Assembly (NCBI RefSeq): GCF_000463155.2
Contig: NZ_AWFZ01000042.1
Location: 262,281-326,280 of the forward strand
Direction: 5' to 3'
Origin: Siccibacter turicensis LMG 23730
Lineage (GTDB): Bacteria; Pseudomonadota; Gammaproteobacteria; Enterobacterales; Enterobacteriaceae
DNA length: 64,000 nucleotides
Position 1 is the first letter of the stretch. Each line of letters starts with the position of its first letter. Positions 8,518 through 17,688 of this stretch are shown one piece after another. The notes under the pieces were generated by a model, which had not been told where the DNA came from, did not search any database, and saw nothing but the letters and a program-made list of their open reading frames with translations. A program made the translations under genes and the position numbers.

Positions 8518-10053
8518 TTACAGCATGTTCATGCGCGGCGGGCAGCGCTCGAGCAGCTCCACGCTGCCGTCTTCATTCTGCTGCTCAAGCGTCACATCAA
8601 ACCCCCACAGACGATGCACGTGCTTCAGCACTTCACGACGCCCCTTGTCCAGCGGAGCGCGATTCTGCGGAATATAGCGCAGGGTTAACGAGCGGTCGCC
8701 GCGCAGGTCGACATTCCATACCTGGATGTTCGGCTCCAGGTTGCTGAGGTTGTACTGGGAGGAGAGCTGGTTGCGGATCTCGCGGTAACCGTCTTCGTTA
8801 TGGATCGCGGCAATCTCCAGGTAGTTGTGGCGATCGTCATCCATCACGGCGAACAGGCGGAAGTCGCGCATGATTTTCGGCGACAGGAACTGGCTGATAA
8901 AGCTCTCGTCTTTAAAATCGCGCATCGCGAAATGCAGCGTCTCCAGCCAGTCTGACCCGGCAATCTCCGGGAACCAGTAGCGGTCTTCCTCGGTAGGCGA
9001 CTGGCAGATGCGCTTGATATCCTGGAACATCGCAAAGCCCAGCGCGTAGGGGTTGATACCGGTATACCACGGGCTGTTGTAGGGCGGCTGGAACACCACG
9101 TTGGTGTGGCTGTGAAGAAACTCCAGCATAAAGCGGTCGGTCACTTTCCCCTCGTCATAGAGATGATTGAGGATGGTGTAGTGCCAGAACGTCGCCCAGC
9201 CTTCGTTCATCACCTGGGTCTGCTTCTGCGGATAGAAATACTGGCTTACCTTGCGCACGATGCGCAGGATCTCACGCTGCCACGGCTCCAGCAGCGGCGC
9301 GTTCTTCTCCATAAAGTACAGCAGGTTCTCCTGCGGCTCGGCGGGGTAGCGGCGCGCTTCGGCGACGGTTTTTTCCTCGTCGCGTCTGGGGAGGGTGCGC
9401 CACAGCATGTTGACCTGGCTTTGCAGATAGGCCTCGCGGCTTTTCTGGCGCGCTTTCTCCTCCTGCAGCGAGATTTTCTGCGGACGCTTGTAGCGATCCA
9501 CCCCGTAGTTCATCAGGGCATGGCAGGAGTCGAGCAGCTTCTCCACTTCCTCGACCCCGTACCGCTCCTCGCACTCGGTGATGTAGTTGCGGGCGAAAAT
9601 CAGGTAGTCGACGATGGAGCTGGCGTCGGTCCAACTGCGGAACAGATAGTTATTTTTGAAAAACGAGTTGTGGCCGTAGCAGGCGTGCGCCATCACCAGC
9701 GCCTGCATGGTGATGGTGTTCTCCTCCATCAGATAGGCGATGCAGGGATTGGAATTAATCACAATCTCATAGGCCAGGCCCTGCTGGCCGTGTTTGTAGA
9801 GGCGTTCCGTCTCGATAAACTTTTTCCCGAACGACCAGTGCGGATAGTTGATCGGCATCCCTACGCTTGAGTAGGCGTCCATCATCTGCTCGGAGGTGAT
9901 AACTTCAATCTGGTGCGGGTAGGTGTCGAGGCGGTAGAGCTTCGCCACGCGGTCAATCTCCGCCAGATAGACATCGAGCAGCTCGAACGTCCAGTCGGGT
10001 CCGTCGCTCAGTCGGGTGGCATCCTTCATACTGTAATCAGTTACTGTAGCCAT
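8518..10053 (-). CDS. ycgB: SpoVR-family protein YcgB
   Basis: 511 residues, the normal length of enterobacterial YcgB. Cytosolic protein of the SpoVR family (named after a Bacillus spore-cortex protein); its molecular function is not established. Conserved family segments include YEIVINSNPCIAYLMEENT, MAHACYGHNSFFKNNYLF, the HExxH-like VMNEGWATFWHYTIL region and NSPWYTGINPYALGFAMFQDIKR. In E. coli its expression depends on sigma-S. A GAGGG ribosome-binding site precedes the ATG. It is divergent from dadA and convergent with fadR. Confidence 0.93.
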   Translation of the reverse strand: MATVTDYSMKDATRLSDGPDWTFELLDVYLAEIDRVAKLYRLDTYPHQIEVITSEQMMDAYSSVGMPINYPHWSFGKKFIETERLYKHGQQGLAYEIVINSNPCIAYLMEENTITMQALVMAHACYGHNSFFKNNYLFRSWTDASSIVDYLIFARNYITECEERYGVEEVEKLLDSCHALMNYGVDRYKRPQKISLQEEKARQKSREAYLQSQVNMLWRTLPRRDEEKTVAEARRYPAEPQENLLYFMEKNAPLLEPWQREILRIVRKVSQYFYPQKQTQVMNEGWATFWHYTILNHLYDEGKVTDRFMLEFLHSHTNVVFQPPYNSPWYTGINPYALGFAMFQDIKRICQSPTEEDRYWFPEIAGSDWLETLHFAMRDFKDESFISQFLSPKIMRDFRLFAVMDDDRHNYLEIAAIHNEDGYREIRNQLSSQYNLSNLEPNIQVWNVDLRGDRSLTLRYIPQNRAPLDKGRREVLKHVHRLWGFDVTLEQQNEDGSVELLERCPPRMNML

Positions 10054-10377
10054 TAGCGCGCCCTCATTGTGGGGGACTCTTTTTCAGGTAAGAGCCTCAT
10101 TCTCAAGCATAGAACACGCGGTCCAGATAGCGCAGGCGGTCAAATTTTTTTCTTTGTGATTTCCCGATGGAAATTGGCGGCATTCCCGCTGTTCAACAGA
10201 ATATTACGCTGCGGAAAAACAAAGCGCAGAGCGAGATCCTGCCAGCGGCGGTCCCGCGCGAACACGGTGATGTGTGAGGCAAGTCACCATAAAAAAGGCC
10301 TATGTTGAATAACATTTTCAACTGAGTTATCAATTTGTAATCAGAAGATTATTCTTTTACCTCGAAGCGGAGTGGAT
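10054..10377. other. Divergent control region ycgB/dadA
   Basis: 324 bp between divergent genes, with no open frame worth calling. The dadA side holds a CRP-like box and a reasonable promoter, listed separately. The ycgB side is GC-rich with a poly-T stretch (10146-10153) and no recognisable element. Confidence 0.5.
10273..10333 (+). promoter_or_regulatory. CRP-like box and promoter of dadAX
   Basis: TGTGA-GGCAAG-TCACC at 10273-10288 differs by one base from the CRP core TGTGA-N6-TCACA. Downstream is TTGAAT (10305-10310), a 17-bp spacer and TATCAA (10328-10333). The predicted start is near 10340, which puts the CRP box centre near -60, a class I position. E. coli dadAX is controlled by CRP and Lrp, so this fits, but the promoter call is mine. 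Confidence 0.6.
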
Positions 10378-11679
10378 ATGCGTGTAGTGGTGCTGGGAAG
10401 TGGCGTGGTCGGCGTGACCACCGCCTGGTATTTACGTCAGGCCGGGCATGACGTGACCGTGGTTGATCGGGCAGACGGCTCGGCACTGGAGACCAGCGCG
10501 GCCAATGCCGGGCAGATCTCACCGGGCTATGCCGCACCCTGGGCAGCGCCCGGCGTGCCGCTCAAGGCCATCAAGTGGATGTTTCAGCGTCACGCGCCGC
10601 TGGCTATCGGCCTCGACGGCAGCGCCTTCCAGCTTCGCTGGATGTGGCAGATGCTGCGCAACTGCGACATGCGCCACTACCAGGAAAACAAAGGACGCAT
10701 GGTGCGGCTGGCGGAATACAGCCGCGACTGCCTGAAGACGCTGCGCAGCGAGACCGGCATCGAGTATGAAGGGCGCCAGGGTGGGACGCTGCAGCTGTTC
10801 CGCACCGCCCAGCAGTACGAAAACGCCGCCAAGGATATCGCGGTGCTGGAGGAGGCGGGCGTGCCCTGGCAGCTGCTCGAATCACACCGTCTGGCCGAGG
10901 CCGAACCGGCGCTGGCGGCGGTGGCCAACAAGCTGACCGGCGGGCTGCGTCTGCCCAACGATGAAACCGGCGATTGTCAGCTCTTTACCCAGCGGCTGGC
11001 GAAGATGGCCGAAGAGGCGGGGGTGGTGTTCCGCTACAACACGCCGGTGGATCGCCTGCTGTATGAAGGGCAGAACATCTACGGCGTGAAGTGCGCGAAC
11101 AACGAGGTGATTAAGGCCGACGGCTACGTCATGGCATTTGGCTCTTACTCCACGGCGATGCTCAAGGGCATCGTTGATATTCCGGTTTACCCGCTGAAAG
11201 GCTACTCGCTGACCATCCCCATCGCCGACGAGAATGGCGCACCGGTTTCCACGGTGCTGGATGAAACCTACAAGATCGCCATCACCCGCTTTGACAACCG
11301 CATCCGCGTGGGCGGCATGGCGGAGATCGTCGGGTTCAACACCGCGCTGCTGCAACCGCGCCGTGAAACCCTGGAGATGGTGGTGCGCGACCTCTATCCG
11401 CGCGGCGGACATATCGAGCAGGCCACCTTCTGGACCGGTCTGCGCCCGATGACCCCGGACGGCACGCCCATTGTCGGGCGCACACCGTACAAAAACCTGT
11501 GGCTCAATACCGGGCACGGCACACTCGGCTGGACCATGGCCTGCGGCTCCGGTCAGCTGCTGAGCGATGTGATATCGGGCCGCACCCCGGCGATCCCGTT
11601 TGAGGATCTGTCGGTTGCCCGCTATGACGCACGCTTTACCCCCTCCGGCGCACAGCAGTGGCATGGCGCCCATCAATAG
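10378..11679 (+). CDS. dadA: D-amino acid dehydrogenase, small subunit
   Basis: 433 residues. Membrane-associated FAD enzyme that oxidises D-alanine (made from L-alanine by DadX) to pyruvate and ammonia, feeding electrons to the respiratory chain. The N-terminal dinucleotide fold is [17 protein letters not shown] with the acidic end VVDR. Strongly conserved stretches are [36 protein letters not shown], and [15 protein letters not shown] near the C-terminus. I use the ATG at 10378, as in E. coli, rather than the GTG two codons earlier. It is 12 nt upstream of dadX in one operon. Confidence 0.97.
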   Translation: MRVVVLGSGVVGVTTAWYLRQAGHDVTVVDRADGSALETSAANAGQISPGYAAPWAAPGVPLKAIKWMFQRHAPLAIGLDGSAFQLRWMWQMLRNCDMRHYQENKGRMVRLAEYSRDCLKTLRSETGIEYEGRQGGTLQLFRTAQQYENAAKDIAVLEEAGVPWQLLESHRLAEAEPALAAVANKLTGGLRLPNDETGDCQLFTQRLAKMAEEAGVVFRYNTPVDRLLYEGQNIYGVKCANNEVIKADGYVMAFGSYSTAMLKGIVDIPVYPLKGYSLTIPIADENGAPVSTVLDETYKIAITRFDNRIRVGGMAEIVGFNTALLQPRRETLEMVVRDLYPRGGHIEQATFWTGLRPMTPDGTPIVGRTPYKNLWLNTGHGTLGWTMACGSGQLLSDVISGRTPAIPFEDLSVARYDARFTPSGAQQWHGAHQ

Positions 11680-11691
11680 CAAGGAGTGGTG

Positions 11692-12762
11692 ATGTCCCGT
11701 CCCGTTACGGCGAGCCTCAATCTTGACGCGCTGCGCCACAATTTACATATCGTCCGCCGGGCCGCGCCTGCGTCACGCGTCTGGTCGGTGGTGAAGGCGA
11801 ACGCCTACGGTCACGGTCTGGATCGCGTGTGGAACGCGCTCGGCACCACCGACGGCTTCGCCCTGCTCAATATCGAAGAGGCGATTCTGCTGCGCGAACG
11901 CGGCTGGAAGGGGCCGATTCTGATGCTGGAGGGCTTCTTTCATGCCGATGAGCTGCCGCTGTTTGACCAGTACCGGCTGACCACCAGCCTGCACAGCAAC
12001 TGGCAGGTGAAAGCCCTGGCGAACGCGAAGCTGGCGGCCCCGCTTGATGTCTATCTGAAGATGAACAGCGGCATGAACCGGCTGGGGTTTGCCCCGGAGC
12101 GCGTCCAGACTCTCTGGCAGCAGCTACGCGCTATTCCGAACGTCGGCGATCTGACGCTGATGGCGCACTTCGCCGACGCCGACAAACCCGATGGGGTGAC
12201 CGAACCGATGCGGCGCATCGAGCAGGCCGCGGAAGGGCTGGCCTGCCGCCGTTCGCTGGCGAATTCGGCCGCCACGCTCTGGCATCCGGAGACGCACTGT
12301 GACTGGGTGCGGCCCGGCATCATTCTCTACGGCGCCTCGCCGAGCGGGCAGTGGCAGGACATTGCCGCCAGCGGCCTGCGCCCGGTGATGAGCCTGAAAA
12401 GCCAGATTATCGGCATCCAGACCCTACAGCGCGGGGCCTGCGTCGGCTACGGCAGCCGCTACCGTGCTCAGGGGGAGCAGCGGATCGGTATCGTGGCTGG
12501 CGGCTATGCCGACGGCTATCCGCGCCACGCCCCGGACGGCACGCCGGTGCTGGTGGAGGGGGGGCGAACCGGCACGGTGGGTACCGTCTCGATGGATATG
12601 CTGGCGGTGGATTTAACGCCCTGTCCGGAAGCCGGTATCGGCAGCCCGGTAGAGCTGTGGGGAGAGGAGATTAAGATCGATGATGTGGCGAGCGCCAGCG
12701 GTACCGTGGGGTATGAGCTGATGTCAGCCCTTGCCCCACGGGTGCCAGTCGTGACAGTGTAA
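11692..12762 (+). CDS. dadX: Catabolic alanine racemase
   Basis: 356 residues, identical in length to E. coli DadX. PLP-dependent racemase that converts L-Ala to D-Ala for DadA. K35 in VVKANAYGHG is the PLP-binding lysine. The second catalytic residue is the Tyr in RGACVGYGSRY, and SMDMLAVDLT is a family signature. The AAGGAG ribosome-binding site at 11681-11686 fixes the ATG at 11692. It is convergent with cvrA, with 18 bp between the stops and a small hairpin over them. Confidence 0.97.
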   Translation: MSRPVTASLNLDALRHNLHIVRRAAPASRVWSVVKANAYGHGLDRVWNALGTTDGFALLNIEEAILLRERGWKGPILMLEGFFHADELPLFDQYRLTTSLHSNWQVKALANAKLAAPLDVYLKMNSGMNRLGFAPERVQTLWQQLRAIPNVGDLTLMAHFADADKPDGVTEPMRRIEQAAEGLACRRSLANSAATLWHPETHCDWVRPGIILYGASPSGQWQDIAASGLRPVMSLKSQIIGIQTLQRGACVGYGSRYRAQGEQRIGIVAGGYADGYPRHAPDGTPVLVEGGRTGTVGTVSMDMLAVDLTPCPEAGIGSPVELWGEEIKIDDVASASGTVGYELMSALAPRVPVVTV

Positions 12763-12772
12763 CGTATTACCC

Positions 12773-12792
12773 GAGGCGGGTTACTCCGCCTC
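12773..12792. terminator. Short hairpin at the dadX/cvrA convergent stops
   Basis: 7-bp stem GAGGCGG (12773-12779) and CCGCCTC (12786-12792). It overlaps the cvrA stop codon and has no T-run on either side, so it is a weak or Rho-assisted end at best. Confidence 0.35.
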
Positions 12793-14511
12793 ATCCTGCT
12801 GGGTGCGTACCCCCACTTTCCGTACGTCGTTATTCTCTTTCTCCGCCACCGTCCAGATCATCCCGGCAAAGGCAATCTGGTCGCCGACGACCGGCGCTGC
12901 GCCAAGCTTGCGCTGCACCATCTCGCCCAGCGTCTGCTGGGTATCGAAATTGTCATCCAGATCCAGACCGTAAATCACCGCGATATCGGCGAAGCGGGCG
13001 CTGGCTTCAAGAATAAAGTCACCGAAGAAGCGCTGGTCGAGGGCCACCGGCGGCGACTGGCTGAACAGCTTGCCGAGGGCAGGGAGATCGCGCTCGCGGC
13101 CAATCACGCACAGCACATCGCCTTCCTGCAGCCGGGTGCTGCCGGTAGGGTGCAGCAGCACGTTATCGCGGAATAGCGCGGCAATGCGCGTTTCAGACGG
13201 CATATGCAGGTCGCGCAGCGCAGCGCCCACGCACCACTTATCGGCGCTGAGCTGATAGACGAACTGCTCCCAGGGATTTTCAGGGTGAATATCCAGCCCG
13301 ACCCGCGACACAGGACGGCCCACCGGCGGCACTACCACTTTGGCGCGCTTCGCCGCCCAGCTCAGGGATGAGCCCTGGAACAGCAGCGACACCAGCACCA
13401 CGAAGAACGCCACGTTGAAGAACAGCCGCGCATTCTCAAGCCCGGCCATCATCGGGAACACCGCGAGGATGATCGGCACCGCACCGCGCAGCCCGACCCA
13501 GCTGATGAAAATACGCTCGCGCAGCTTAAACCCGCGGAACGGCAGCAGGGAGATGAACACCGACATCGGACGGGCAATGAAAATCATGCAGGCAGAAAGC
13601 AGGATCGCCGGGATGGCGATAGGCAGCAGATCCGAGGGCGTCACCAGCAGGCCAAGCACCAGGAACATGCCAATCTGCGCCAACCAGGCCATGCCGTCGA
13701 AGGTTTGCAGGATGCCGTAGCGGTTGCGGATTGGCCGGTTGCCGAGGATAAAGCCGCACAGGTAGACCGCCAGAATACCGCTGCCGTCGAGCGCGGTGGT
13801 CACCGCGAACACCAGAATCCCGCCGCTCAGAGCCAGCAGAGGGTAAAGCCCCGGCGGCAGATCGATGCGGTTGATGGTTTGCAGCAGCAGGTAGCCGCCG
13901 CCGAGGCCCAGCGCGATACCCAGTCCAAACTGCTGGATAATGTGCACCACGAACATCCAGTCAAGCGCGGTATTGTGCAGCTTGATCATCTCAATCAGGG
14001 TGATGGTCAGGAACACCGCCATCGGGTCGTTGCTGCCGGACTCAATCTCCAGGGTGGCGCCCACGCGCTCGTTCAGCCCCTTGCCGCCGAGCAGCGAAAA
14101 CACCGCGGCGGCATCGGTGGAGCCGACGATCGCGCCGATCAGCAGCCCTTCAATGATGTTGAGGTCAAACAGCCACGCCGCGGCCATGCCCGTCAGGCCG
14201 GAGGTAATGAGCACCCCCACCGTGGCCAGCGAGAGCGCGGGACCGAGCGCAACGCGAAACGAGCTGGCCTGGGTGCGCATCCCGCCATCAAGCAGGATCA
14301 CCGCCAGCGCCAGGTTACTGATCAGATAGGCATAGGGATAGTTATCAAACGGAATGCCGCCGATGCCGTCCTCACCCGCCAGCATGCCGATGGCGAGAAA
14401 GATAACCAGGATAGGAATACCGAGACGGGATGAAAACGAACTCAAGAGAATACTGAAGGTTACCAGTACCGAACCCATAATAAATAAACTAACCACCGCC
14501 CCTGCGTCCAA
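12781..14511 (-). CDS. cvrA: K+/H+ antiporter CvrA (NhaP2 type)
   Basis: 576 residues. Inner-membrane cation/proton antiporter of the CPA1 family. The membrane domain covers about residues 1-390, with conserved motifs [57 protein letters not shown] and [18 protein letters not shown]. It is followed by a cytosolic TrkA-C-type (RCK-C) domain around [23 protein letters not shown] and a C-terminal domain. The start appears to be TTG at 14511, preceded by AAGGAGAAG at normal spacing. The gene is convergent with dadX. Confidence 0.95.
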   Translation of the reverse strand: MDAGAVVSLFIMGSVLVTFSILLSSFSSRLGIPILVIFLAIGMLAGEDGIGGIPFDNYPYAYLISNLALAVILLDGGMRTQASSFRVALGPALSLATVGVLITSGLTGMAAAWLFDLNIIEGLLIGAIVGSTDAAAVFSLLGGKGLNERVGATLEIESGSNDPMAVFLTITLIEMIKLHNTALDWMFVVHIIQQFGLGIALGLGGGYLLLQTINRIDLPPGLYPLLALSGGILVFAVTTALDGSGILAVYLCGFILGNRPIRNRYGILQTFDGMAWLAQIGMFLVLGLLVTPSDLLPIAIPAILLSACMIFIARPMSVFISLLPFRGFKLRERIFISWVGLRGAVPIILAVFPMMAGLENARLFFNVAFFVVLVSLLFQGSSLSWAAKRAKVVVPPVGRPVSRVGLDIHPENPWEQFVYQLSADKWCVGAALRDLHMPSETRIAALFRDNVLLHPTGSTRLQEGDVLCVIGRERDLPALGKLFSQSPPVALDQRFFGDFILEASARFADIAVIYGLDLDDNFDTQQTLGEMVQRKLGAAPVVGDQIAFAGMIWTVAEKENNDVRKVGVRTQQDEAE

Positions 14512-14669
14512 AGTGCGTCTTCTCCTTCAATCAATGTGCCAATCGTGATGCCTGATATCTGACCGGCAGGTGTATGATGCGCCTCTTCCGCCCGGCTTAT
14601 GGCCGTTGGCGGTGAGTGACGTCAACACACCTGCAACATCTAATAAGTATTATGGGTATACCACAATTA

Positions 14670-15629
14670 TCAACGAGGTGATTGTTCGATAAGAGTGGTG
14701 AATGTGTTTTTTTCCGCTTCGCGCAGCACCGGATGCCCGCTCAGGGTCAGGCGCGTGTGCGTCCCGTCGTGAGTCAGTTCGCCCCTGGCACCCAGCGGCA
14801 GCGTTACGGTTTGCGGCTCGTGGCCGAAAGCCAGACCGCTGATAACCGGGATCGGCAGGCGGGCGCGCAGCGTCTCACACATCGCGTCCAGACTGTACCC
14901 GGCGTCGTAGTCGTTGGGGGCGCTGGCGCTAAAGCTGCCGAGCACCAGCGCCCGCTGCGTCTCCAGCACCCCGGCGTAGAGCAGCTGGAGCAGCATGCGC
15001 TCCACGCGGAACGGGTGCTCGTTGATGTCCTCCACCACCAGGATCCCTCCCTCAATGGCCGGCAGCCACGGGGTACCCACTAACGAGGCGATCATCGCCA
15101 GATTGCCGCCCCATACCTGGCCTTCCACGGCACAGGCCGGGCCGCTGCCCGCCCACTCAAGGGTAAACCGCGGCTGGCGCAGCGCCATCCAGAAGTGGTG
15201 CAGGGTAAACGCATCCAGCGTCTCGGCCCCGAAGTTACCCGCCAGCATCGGGCCGCTGAAGGTCATCACGTTGCCGTTCGCCAGCAGCGCCATCTGGAGC
15301 GCGGTAAAATCGCTGTGCCCGCAGATTAACAGCGGGTCGGTCGCCTGACGCGCGCGCAACGCCGCGTAGTCCACGTCCTGAAGCAGACGGCTCATGCCGT
15401 ACCCGCCGCGCACCGGCATCACGATATCCACCGTAGCGGGCAGGGTGGCCAGGGCGTTGATGTCCGCCAGGCGTTCCGCATCGGTGCCGGCAAAACGCTG
15501 GTAACGCCGCGGGATGGCGGCCTGTCCATACACCTGATGCCCCCCGGCCTCAAGACGGGCCACGCCGCGCCGGGCGGCTTCCTGTTGCAGGCAGTAGCCT
15601 GAGGGGGCGATCAACTGAAATACGGACAT
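14670..15629 (-). CDS. ldcA: Muramoyltetrapeptide L,D-carboxypeptidase
   Basis: 319 residues. Cytosolic serine peptidase (family S66) that removes the terminal D-Ala from muropeptide tetrapeptides during murein recycling. The Ser-Glu-His triad is visible: S106 in GHSDFTAL, E200 in LVVEDINEHPF, H270 in GLAFGHEPQT. The start at 15629 (MSVFQLIAPSGYC) matches the family; the open frame runs 10 codons further up. The protein is about 15 residues longer at the C-terminus than I recall for E. coli (304). It is divergent from emtA, another murein enzyme, with a 187-bp gap. Confidence 0.95.
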   Translation of the reverse strand: MSVFQLIAPSGYCLQQEAARRGVARLEAGGHQVYGQAAIPRRYQRFAGTDAERLADINALATLPATVDIVMPVRGGYGMSRLLQDVDYAALRARQATDPLLICGHSDFTALQMALLANGNVMTFSGPMLAGNFGAETLDAFTLHHFWMALRQPRFTLEWAGSGPACAVEGQVWGGNLAMIASLVGTPWLPAIEGGILVVEDINEHPFRVERMLLQLLYAGVLETQRALVLGSFSASAPNDYDAGYSLDAMCETLRARLPIPVISGLAFGHEPQTVTLPLGARGELTHDGTHTRLTLSGHPVLREAEKNTFTTLIEQSPR

Positions 15630-15816
15630 AGCAGCTTCCTGTGCAAGACGAGTGAGCAAAATATCATGCCGTGTCGCGCCCGGCTTGTCATCCGCCGGTT
15701 ATACTTCAGCGCGCCGCAGGGAGCCGCACTTTTGAGAACGCGTGCGCTTGCGGCGAAGCGGTCATCCGCTTTATGTTGTGCGGGCCTGTTTGTTTAACGC
15801 GATGAGGAAGTGTGCT

Positions 15817-16428
15817 GTGAAGTTAAGAGGATTGATTATTCTGGCGTTGTTTCTGGCAGGGTGCAGCAGCAAGCCTGACTACAACAGCGTGCCCTGGCAG
15901 GCGCAGGCGCCAACCAGCCGGGCGTTGCAGTGGATGCCGTTCAGCGAACAGTCCGGCGCGCAGTACGGCGTCAGCCCGCGTCTGATTACCGCCATTATCG
16001 CCGTGGAGTCAGGCGGCAAACCGGAGCTGGTCAGCGCTTCGAACGCGGTAGGGCTGATGCAGATTAAAGCCTCCACCGCCGGGAAAGAGGTCTATCGCCA
16101 TCTCGGGTGGCGCGGACAGCCCTCCACCAGCGAGCTGAAAGATCCGCAGCGGAATATCGACATCGGTACGGCCTATCTGAGTATTCTTGAGCACGGCATT
16201 CTTGCCGGCATTGAGGATCCGCAGACCATGCAGTACGCGCTGGTCGTTTCCTACGTCAACGGCGCCGGGGCGCTGCTGCGGACCTTCTCCTCCGACCGCA
16301 AAGCGGCCATTGAGGAGATCAACGATCTCAGCCCGCAGGAGTTTTATCAGCACGTGGTGGACAAGCATCCATCGCCTCAGGCGCCGCGCTATCTGTGGAA
16401 AGTGCAGCAGGCGATGGCGGCGATGTGA
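15817..16428 (+). CDS. emtA: Membrane-bound endolytic transglycosylase EmtA (MltE)
   Basis: 203 residues. Outer-membrane lipoprotein that cleaves murein glycan strands internally. The lipobox LFLAGC ends a short signal peptide at C16. The Slt-type catalytic motif [17 protein letters not shown] carries the catalytic Glu, followed by the [11 protein letters not shown] motif and [22 protein letters not shown]. The start is GTG 15817, preceded by GAGGAAG; the product then begins (M)[15 protein letters not shown] as in E. coli. An in-frame start further upstream would bury the signal peptide. Its stop codon directly abuts that of ycgR. Confidence 0.95.
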   Translation: MKLRGLIILALFLAGCSSKPDYNSVPWQAQAPTSRALQWMPFSEQSGAQYGVSPRLITAIIAVESGGKPELVSASNAVGLMQIKASTAGKEVYRHLGWRGQPSTSELKDPQRNIDIGTAYLSILEHGILAGIEDPQTMQYALVVSYVNGAGALLRTFSSDRKAAIEEINDLSPQEFYQHVVDKHPSPQAPRYLWKVQQAMAAM

Positions 16429-17160
16429 TCAGCGAACGCGGCTTGCCTTTTCGTGGGCGGCCCGTTCCAGCGAGAAGATAATGCGTTGCAGTTCACGCTC
16501 CGTCGACGGGTTAACGTTAAGAAAGCGGAAGCTCAGGCGGGGCGTGCTGACGGTGTGATTCTTGCTGTCCACAAAGGTGCGGTTCGAGATTGTGACGAGC
16601 TGCATATCAAAGTGATATTTCCCCCACTCAATCAGATCCACCTCGCAGTGCGGGAACATCATGCCCTCGCTGAGGGTTTCCGGTAGCTGACCCTCTGCCA
16701 GCGCACCCATGCCGCCTACCGAGATATCGGATAAGCGAAAGCGCAGCGGACTGCCGTCCGGCATCATCGCCGTACAGTGGCAGGCGGGCTGCACCGGCGC
16801 GCTGATGCGGAAAAACTCCCGGCGCTGAACAAACCACAGCGCGGTTGGCAGCGGAGTGACAAACGCCGGCAGCCCCTGATACTCATCGGCGGTCAGCCCT
16901 GGCAGGGCGAACTCCACCTTCGCGCCTTCGGTTTCGGCTCCCAGCTCGATGTGTTCCGCGCGCTGCACGCTCTGGTTTTCCCAGCCCTGACTGCCAAAGT
17001 CCAGCACCAGGCGCTCGTTGCTGGCATCAAGGATGCGGCTGATAAGCTGTCCGCCGCTCCAGGAGATGCGCACCGGCACCTGCTGTTTTTGCAGATCGCG
17101 CAGCACCCCCAGCACGGCCAGAGGATGTTGTTTCAGAAACTGCTCATTATAATTGCTCAC
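16429..17160 (-). CDS. ycgR: Flagellar brake protein YcgR
   Basis: 243 residues. C-di-GMP effector that binds the flagellar motor and slows swimming when c-di-GMP is high. The N-terminal YcgR domain covers about residues 1-108. The C-terminal PilZ domain has the RxxxR motif R114-R118 in QRREFFRIS and the D/NxSxxG motif at D145-G150 (DISVGG). Both c-di-GMP-binding motifs are intact. A well-matched sigma-28 promoter lies 44 bp upstream, placing it in the flagellar class 3 regulon. It is convergent with emtA with no spacer between the stops. Confidence 0.96.
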   Translation of the reverse strand: MSNYNEQFLKQHPLAVLGVLRDLQKQQVPVRISWSGGQLISRILDASNERLVLDFGSQGWENQSVQRAEHIELGAETEGAKVEFALPGLTADEYQGLPAFVTPLPTALWFVQRREFFRISAPVQPACHCTAMMPDGSPLRFRLSDISVGGMGALAEGQLPETLSEGMMFPHCEVDLIEWGKYHFDMQLVTISNRTFVDSKNHTVSTPRLSFRFLNVNPSTERELQRIIFSLERAAHEKASRVR

Positions 17161-17203
17161 ACCAGAAAGCCTCGCCGGAATGAAAAAAGAGTATCAGGGG
17201 CTG

Positions 17204-17230
17204 TTATCGGCAGCGCCCGCCAAAACATAA
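17204..17230 (-). promoter_or_regulatory. Sigma-28 (FliA) promoter of ycgR
   Basis: On the minus strand TTATGTTT (17230-17223), an 11-bp spacer and GCCGATAA (17211-17204). The -10 element matches the consensus exactly and the -35 element matches 6 of 8 positions of TAAAGTTT. It lies 44 bp before the ycgR ATG. Confidence 0.85.
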
Positions 17231-17301
17231 ACTAAACTGCTTAACTTTTTTGTAGCCACACTTAATATCAATTCGTGATATTCCTCACCTTTTTCAATTC
17301 C

Positions 17302-17313
17302 TTGCCTATACTT
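17302..17313 (+). promoter_or_regulatory. Sigma-S-like promoter of ymgE
   Basis: TTGCCTATACTT carries the CTATACTT -10 typical of sigma-S-dependent genes, about 70 nt before the ymgE start. The same 12 bases occur upstream of ychH (37366-37377). Confidence 0.55.
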
Positions 17314-17381
17314 ATTTCACGGCGACCTCAGGGAACGGCCTGACGTCGCCTCTGGATTAACAACAAAAGAGGACGTAACAC

Positions 17382-17636
17382 ATGGGTATCCTGGCGTGGA
17401 TTATTTTTGGCCTTATCGCGGGCATCATTGCTAAATTCATCATGCCTGGCCGCGATGGCGGTGGCTTCATTCTGACCATCATTCTTGGTATCGTCGGTGC
17501 GGTGGTTGGCGGCTGGCTCGCTACGTTCTTCGGCATCGGTGGCGATGTCACCGGCTTCAACCTGGGCAGCTTTATGGTCGCGGTTGTGGGTGCCATTGTG
17601 GTGCTGGCGGTGTTCAGGCTGCTGCGTCGTAACTAA
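17382..17636 (+). CDS. ymgE: GlsB/YeaQ/YmgE family stress membrane protein
   Basis: 84 residues, three predicted membrane helices (about residues 3-18, 28-50, 58-78) rich in glycine. It is annotated as transglycosylase-associated by family name only; no catalytic residues are present. The signature GLIAGIIAKFIMPGRDGGGF and the repeated GxxxG patterns are typical. An AGAGGA ribosome-binding site precedes the ATG. A sigma-S-type -10 lies upstream, consistent with the stress induction known for relatives. It is monocistronic with a terminator 16 nt after the stop. Confidence 0.93.
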   Translation: MGILAWIIFGLIAGIIAKFIMPGRDGGGFILTIILGIVGAVVGGWLATFFGIGGDVTGFNLGSFMVAVVGAIVVLAVFRLLRRN

Positions 17637-17651
17637 GCGCAACGGCAATAA

Positions 17652-17677
17652 AAAAACGGCCCTGAGGGGCCGTTTTT
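17652..17677. terminator. Bidirectional terminator ymgE / siderophore receptor
   Basis: 11-bp stem AAAAACGGCCC (17652-17662) and GGGCCGTTTTT (17667-17677), loop TGAG, between convergent genes. Confidence 0.9.
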
Positions 17678-17688
17678 GCATTCTGCAA

